DNA of 64,000 nt from Chungangia koreensis. GTDB taxonomy: Bacteria > Bacillota > Bacilli > Bacillales_A > Planococcaceae. The notes under the pieces were generated by a model. The model was not told the DNA's origin, searched no databases, and worked only from the letters and a program-made list of their open reading frames with translations. The stretch's first letter is position 1, and the number at the start of each line of letters is the position of its first letter. This document shows positions 61,068 through 64,000 of this stretch, piece by piece. Both the position numbers and the translations under genes were made by a program. The stretch is from positions 124,001 to 188,000 of the forward strand of contig NZ_JBHSEC010000014.1 of assembly GCF_042651785.1 (NCBI RefSeq). Direction: 5' to 3'.

Positions 61068-62480
61068 ATGCGCTTGACCTTATACACAGACTATTCCCTT
61101 CGAACTCTTATGTTTATAGGAGCGAAAAAGGAAGGACAACTGTCAACTATTAAAGAAATTTCTGAAGCCTATGGTATTTCCAAAAACCATTTAATGAAAG
61201 TGACGTACGAACTTGGCAAGTTAGGATACATTGAAACAATACGAGGGCGGGGAGGTGGCATCCGTCTTGCTAAACCTCCTGAAGATATAAATATTGGAAC
61301 GTTGGTGAGAAAGACAGAAGATGACTTCCATATAGTCGAATGTTTCGATGAAACGAGAAATAATTGTGTTATTTCTCCTGTTTGCGGATTAAAGCATGCG
61401 TTAAACCGTGCATTAAATGCATATCTGGAAGTATTGGACGGTTATACATTGGCAGACTTTTTGCTAAATCGCGACACATTGGCCAATATTCTTTTTGACG
61501 GCAATTATGATAAGATTATGACTGATAAAGATAAAGATCAGGAGGCGGAAATTATGGACAAAGTATTAGTTTTCGGACACAAAAATCCAGACACAGATAC
61601 AATTACATCGGCAATCGTATATGCACATCTTAAAAATGAATTAGGAATAAATGCAGAAGCAGTTCGCTTAGGTGATATCAATAACGAAACAAAATATGCT
61701 TTGGACAAATTCGGTTTCGAGGCTCCGCGTTTCGTTGAAAAAGTAGCAGGAGAAGCGAAACGAGTGATTTTAGTCGATCACAATGAACGCCAACAGAGCG
61801 CGGATGATATTGAAGAGGTTCAAGTTACTGAAGTAATTGACCATCATCGGATTGCTAATTTTGAAACAGCTGATCCGATTTACTACCGTGCAGAACCAGT
61901 AGGTTGTACAGCAACTATTCTAAATAAGTTATATAAGGAAAATGGAGTAGGGATTCCTGCGAATATTGCCGGTCTCATGCTTTCGGCGATTGTTTCTGAT
62001 TCCTTATTATTTAAATCTCCTACATGCACAGAACAAGATATTGTGGCAGCGCGCCAATTGGCTGAAATCGCAGGCGTTGACGCGGAAGAATACGGTTTAG
62101 CCATGCTAAAAGCAGGCGCTGATTTAAGTGATAAAACGCTTGAAGAACTTTTGTCCATTGATGCAAAGGAGTTCAGTATGGGTGATTCAAAAGTTGTCAT
62201 TGCACAAGTGAACGCTGTTGATGTGAATGACGTAATGGGCCGACAAGCGGAGTTGGAAGAACTCATTAATGCAGAAATTGCAGAGAAAACTCTTGATTTG
62301 TTCTTCTTTGTCGTCACTGACATTTTGAACAATGATTCGGTCGCTTTAGCATTAGGAGCCCAAGCGGAGAAAGCTGGACAAGCATTTAATGTTCAATTTG
62401 ACAATCACACAGCATTGCTGAAAGGTGTAGTGTCCCGTAAGAAACAAATTGTACCAGTACTAACTGAAGCATTGAAATAA
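61068..62480 (+). CDS. nsrR-ppaC: NsrR-PpaC continuous reading frame: Rrf2 regulator joined to Mn-dependent pyrophosphatase
   Basis: 470 codons without a stop. Residues 1-146 are a complete NsrR: winged helix with YGISKNHLMKVTYELG and the three 2Fe-2S/4Fe-4S ligands Cys92, Cys100 and Cys106, at the spacing of B. subtilis NsrR. Residues 147-162 are a charged linker (YDKIMTDKDKDQEAEI). From Met163 a complete PpaC follows. NsrR represses hmp when its cluster is intact and is inactivated by NO. The fused protein would link NO sensing to pyrophosphate removal; but an internal start for PpaC is very strong, so both products may be made. Loss of a stop by mutation or a sequence error is possible. 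Confidence 0.8.
   Translation: MRLTLYTDYSLRTLMFIGAKKEGQLSTIKEISEAYGISKNHLMKVTYELGKLGYIETIRGRGGGIRLAKPPEDINIGTLVRKTEDDFHIVECFDETRNNCVISPVCGLKHALNRALNAYLEVLDGYTLADFLLNRDTLANILFDGNYDKIMTDKDKDQEAEIMDKVLVFGHKNPDTDTITSAIVYAHLKNELGINAEAVRLGDINNETKYALDKFGFEAPRFVEKVAGEAKRVILVDHNERQQSADDIEEVQVTEVIDHHRIANFETADPIYYRAEPVGCTATILNKLYKENGVGIPANIAGLMLSAIVSDSLLFKSPTCTEQDIVAARQLAEIAGVDAEEYGLAMLKAGADLSDKTLEELLSIDAKEFSMGDSKVVIAQVNAVDVNDVMGRQAELEELINAEIAEKTLDLFFFVVTDILNNDSVALALGAQAEKAGQAFNVQFDNHTALLKGVVSRKKQIVPVLTEALK
61554..62480 (+). CDS. ppaC: Manganese-dependent inorganic pyrophosphatase (internal start)
   Basis: 308 residues from the internal ATG at 61554, the usual PpaC start, with AGGAGG at 61540-61545 eight bases before. 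DHH-family motifs: FGHKNPDTDTI (ligands His and two Asp), VDHNERQQ, EVIDHHRIANF (DHH), and the C-terminal DHHA2 part ending SRKKQIVPVL. It hydrolyses PPi to 2 Pi in the cytoplasm as a family II enzyme. In B. subtilis it is separately transcribed and not joined to nsrR. Strong terminator follows. Confidence 0.93.
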   Translation: MDKVLVFGHKNPDTDTITSAIVYAHLKNELGINAEAVRLGDINNETKYALDKFGFEAPRFVEKVAGEAKRVILVDHNERQQSADDIEEVQVTEVIDHHRIANFETADPIYYRAEPVGCTATILNKLYKENGVGIPANIAGLMLSAIVSDSLLFKSPTCTEQDIVAARQLAEIAGVDAEEYGLAMLKAGADLSDKTLEELLSIDAKEFSMGDSKVVIAQVNAVDVNDVMGRQAELEELINAEIAEKTLDLFFFVVTDILNNDSVALALGAQAEKAGQAFNVQFDNHTALLKGVVSRKKQIVPVLTEALK

Positions 62481-62482
62481 GA

Positions 62483-62517
62483 AGCAGCCGGTTCCCGAGG
62501 GAGCCGGCTGCTTTTTG
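62483..62517 (+). terminator. Intrinsic terminator after ppaC
   Basis: AGCAGCCGG (62483-62491) and CCGGCTGCT (62504-62512), 12-base loop with a further GGG/CCC pair, then TTTT. Confidence 0.93.
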
Positions 62518-62840
62518 CTGAAGTGTTTGGGGATTACAACTAAGTGCTGGAGGTTTACAACTAAGTGCTGGAGGTTTACAACTAAGTGCTGGAGGTTTAC
62601 AACTAAGTGCTGGAGGTTTACAACTAAGTGCTGGAGGTTTCCAACTAAGTGCTCGAGGTTTACAACGAAATGCCCGAAGTTTTCCAACCAAATGCCCGAA
62701 GTTTCCAACCAAGTGCCCAAAGTTTCCAACCAAATGCTCGAAGTTTCCAACCAAGTGCCCCAGGTTTCCAACCAAGCACTCGAAGTTTCCAACCAAGTGC
62801 CCAAAGTTTCCAACCAAGTGCTCAAGGTCTACTATCAAAT
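62517..62840. repeat. 21-bp tandem repeat array, about 14 units
   Basis: After a divergent first unit, copies begin at 62545, 62566, 62587, 62608, 62629, 62650, 62671, 62693, 62714, 62735, 62756, 62777, 62798 and 62819; all are 21 bp except one of 22. The first four are near identical (GGAGGTTTACAACTAAG core), and the later ones diverge towards GAAGTTTCCAACCAAG. Period 21 keeps reading frames open on both strands, which explains the spurious long ORFs. It lies between the ppaC terminator and the 3' end of the convergent oxidoreductase. Confidence 0.9.
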
Positions 62841-62847
62841 CATTCCT

Positions 62848-64000
62848 CTACAATTCAAGCGGCCTTGTAGCAGGACCTTCCATGACACGTCCATCTTTAT
62901 AGAATCGGGAACCGTGACAAGGGCAATCCCACGTTTCATCCGCTTCATTCCAGCGTGTTTTACATCCCATATGAGTACAAGTAGGAGTATCAGTCCGTGT
63001 AACTCGTCCACCGACAAACTCCGCAATCACCATGCCGTTAATCTTCAATGCTTGTAGCAAAATAGAACCAAAATCGGAACGTGTCGGCGCATAAAGGTCG
63101 ATTGCCTTGTTGTCTTTGCCGATAATGATGTCACGTAAAATATGGCCGGAAACAAGTGAATTGGACATGCCCCATTTTCTGAAGCCAGTGGAAATGAATA
63201 CATCTGGCTGACCGGAAGTGATTTGCCCGACATATGGAATAATATCTGGCGTCTGCGGATCCTGTGCGGACCACTGATGTGAAAAATCCGATAAACCAAA
63301 AAGTTGTTTGCCCTTTTCGACAAGTGATTCGTAATAAGGTTCGGTATCCGATGTGCTTCCTGCCTCATGCTTTCCGCCGCCGATGACTAAATAGGACTTG
63401 CCATCAATCTGAGAAGTCCGGACAGAAAGGGAAGGCTGGTCAACTGCTAAATATTGTCCTTTTAATGGTTTGTTTGTCAGTGCGGACGCGGCATATGATC
63501 GTTGTACAACTAATTTGGCAATTTGCAATCCACGGAGCGCTTCTACCGGGTAGTGAGTGCAGAGAATCAGTTTGCCATAACGGACATGTGCTCCGTTCTC
63601 AAGAACGACCTTATTCTCTTTTAAATTCAGCATTTGAACTCGCGAATGTTCGTATATTCTTGCGCCAGCTTCGACTGCTTTTTCTGCAAGGCTTTGACCG
63701 AATCTCACAGGATGTAACTGGGCTTGGTCTGCAAGAGTCAAAGTAGACATCATATCTACGGGAATTTCAGAGTCTTTCCCTATTCTTCCTGGAATCTTTA
63801 ACTGTTGGTAAGCTCTCCACTCATGGTGGATCATTTCGTCGCCATGCTTTGTTTGGGAGAATAATACGGAATCTGCATTTACTAGTTCATCTTCTTTAGC
63901 GAAGTCTCGGGCAAATCGGATTGCTTCTTCACTTGCATCAAAATAGGCACGTGCACCATCTTCCCCGAATTTGTTGATCAAGTCAGAGTAAATGATGTCA
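62848..64000 (-). CDS. yhfW: FAD-dependent oxidoreductase with C-terminal Rieske domain (YhfW-like), partial
   Basis: 384 complete codons visible; the frame is still open at the right edge (upstream residues read DIIYSDLINKFGED), so the N-terminal FAD dinucleotide loop is outside the window. The DAO-type middle includes ADQAQLHPVRFGQSLAEKA and SYLVIGGGKHEAG. The C-terminus is a Rieske 2Fe-2S domain with CTHMGC and CPCHGSRFYKDG, both Cys-His pairs intact. Same arrangement as B. subtilis YhfW; substrate unknown. It ends eight bases after the tandem repeat. Confidence 0.9.
   Translation of the reverse strand, partial: DIIYSDLINKFGEDGARAYFDASEEAIRFARDFAKEDELVNADSVLFSQTKHGDEMIHHEWRAYQQLKIPGRIGKDSEIPVDMMSTLTLADQAQLHPVRFGQSLAEKAVEAGARIYEHSRVQMLNLKENKVVLENGAHVRYGKLILCTHYPVEALRGLQIAKLVVQRSYAASALTNKPLKGQYLAVDQPSLSVRTSQIDGKSYLVIGGGKHEAGSTSDTEPYYESLVEKGKQLFGLSDFSHQWSAQDPQTPDIIPYVGQITSGQPDVFISTGFRKWGMSNSLVSGHILRDIIIGKDNKAIDLYAPTRSDFGSILLQALKINGMVIAEFVGGRVTRTDTPTCTHMGCKTRWNEADETWDCPCHGSRFYKDGRVMEGPATRPLEL

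Noticed and set aside
62517..62840. CRISPR array
   Set aside because: Units are contiguous with no unique spacers, and no cas gene is in the window.
62386..63057. Long frames on both strands across the 62.5 kb array, with seven-residue repeats
   Set aside because: A 21-bp unit keeps every stop-free frame open; the frames lack ribosome sites and run into neighbouring genes or the terminator, so they are by-products of the repeat.

Overview
The window looks like ordinary chromosome from a low-GC Gram-positive bacterium of the class Bacilli. Most proteins have recognisable Bacillus subtilis counterparts (YrrT, MccA/MccB, YuaF/FloT, YdaT, HflX, VmlR, YfkM, Hmp, NsrR, PpaC, YhfW). Shine-Dalgarno sites are strong AGGAGG types, GTG and TTG starts are common, and a textbook sigma-W promoter lies before yuaF-floT. 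A Planococcaceae or Bacillaceae host is my inference; there is no rRNA or other species marker. I see no tRNA, rRNA, prophage, IS element or CRISPR array.

Layout. 1-345: start of a CAP-associated-type exported protein running off the left edge. 519-3706: sulfur operon yrrT-luxS-mccA-mccB, with luxS where B. subtilis has mtnN. 3786-6143: SDR, YkvA-like protein, a repeat array, unknown protein, acetyltransferase and two microproteins. 6190-11139: MMPL exporter, pentapeptide protein, cold-shock protein and a DUF47-Pit phosphate pair. 11403-13796: yuaF-floT and a small membrane protein. 13797-14488: non-coding, with two inverted GC-rich interspersed elements. 14489-18124: HD-GYP protein, HAD phosphatase, fumarase and a PCYCGC lipoprotein. 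18367-22901: DeoR-controlled operon for a four-carbon sugar acid (DUF1537 kinase, PdxA2, GntP permease). 23048-30600: Dph6-like ligase, NagZ, methyltransferase, YdaT, PutP, VOC protein and HflX.

30601-31038: non-coding, with a candidate structured RNA. 31039-32756: an ABC exporter split by a -1 frame change at a slippery heptamer. 32911-43580: peptide and drug transporters with a TetR divergon, a PAP2 phosphatase, a cysteine-free family-4-like uracil-DNA glycosylase, ZupT, a NiaP-like MFS, an alanine symporter and a VOC protein. 43858-51546: acetyltransferases, a VmlR-like ABC-F gene behind an attenuator-like leader, a MazG-SGNH pair, 3-methyladenine glycosylase, MarR-DUF3147, YfkM-like protein and an SDR. 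51602-59565: membrane proteins of unknown role, an MCP, YkvI-like protein, a metallopeptidase and acetyltransferases. 59717-62480: divergent hmp and nsrR, where nsrR is open in frame into ppaC. 62517-62840: a 21-bp tandem repeat. 62848-64000: a YhfW-like Rieske oxidoreductase running off the right edge.

Most notable points: the NsrR-PpaC continuous reading frame; the split ABC exporter with T TTA AAG directly before the stop; the four-segment leader before the VmlR-like gene; two dissimilar short-period repeat arrays; and the terminator-ended structured segment after hflX. All family calls rest on reading translated sequence from memory of family motifs; no database search was run.
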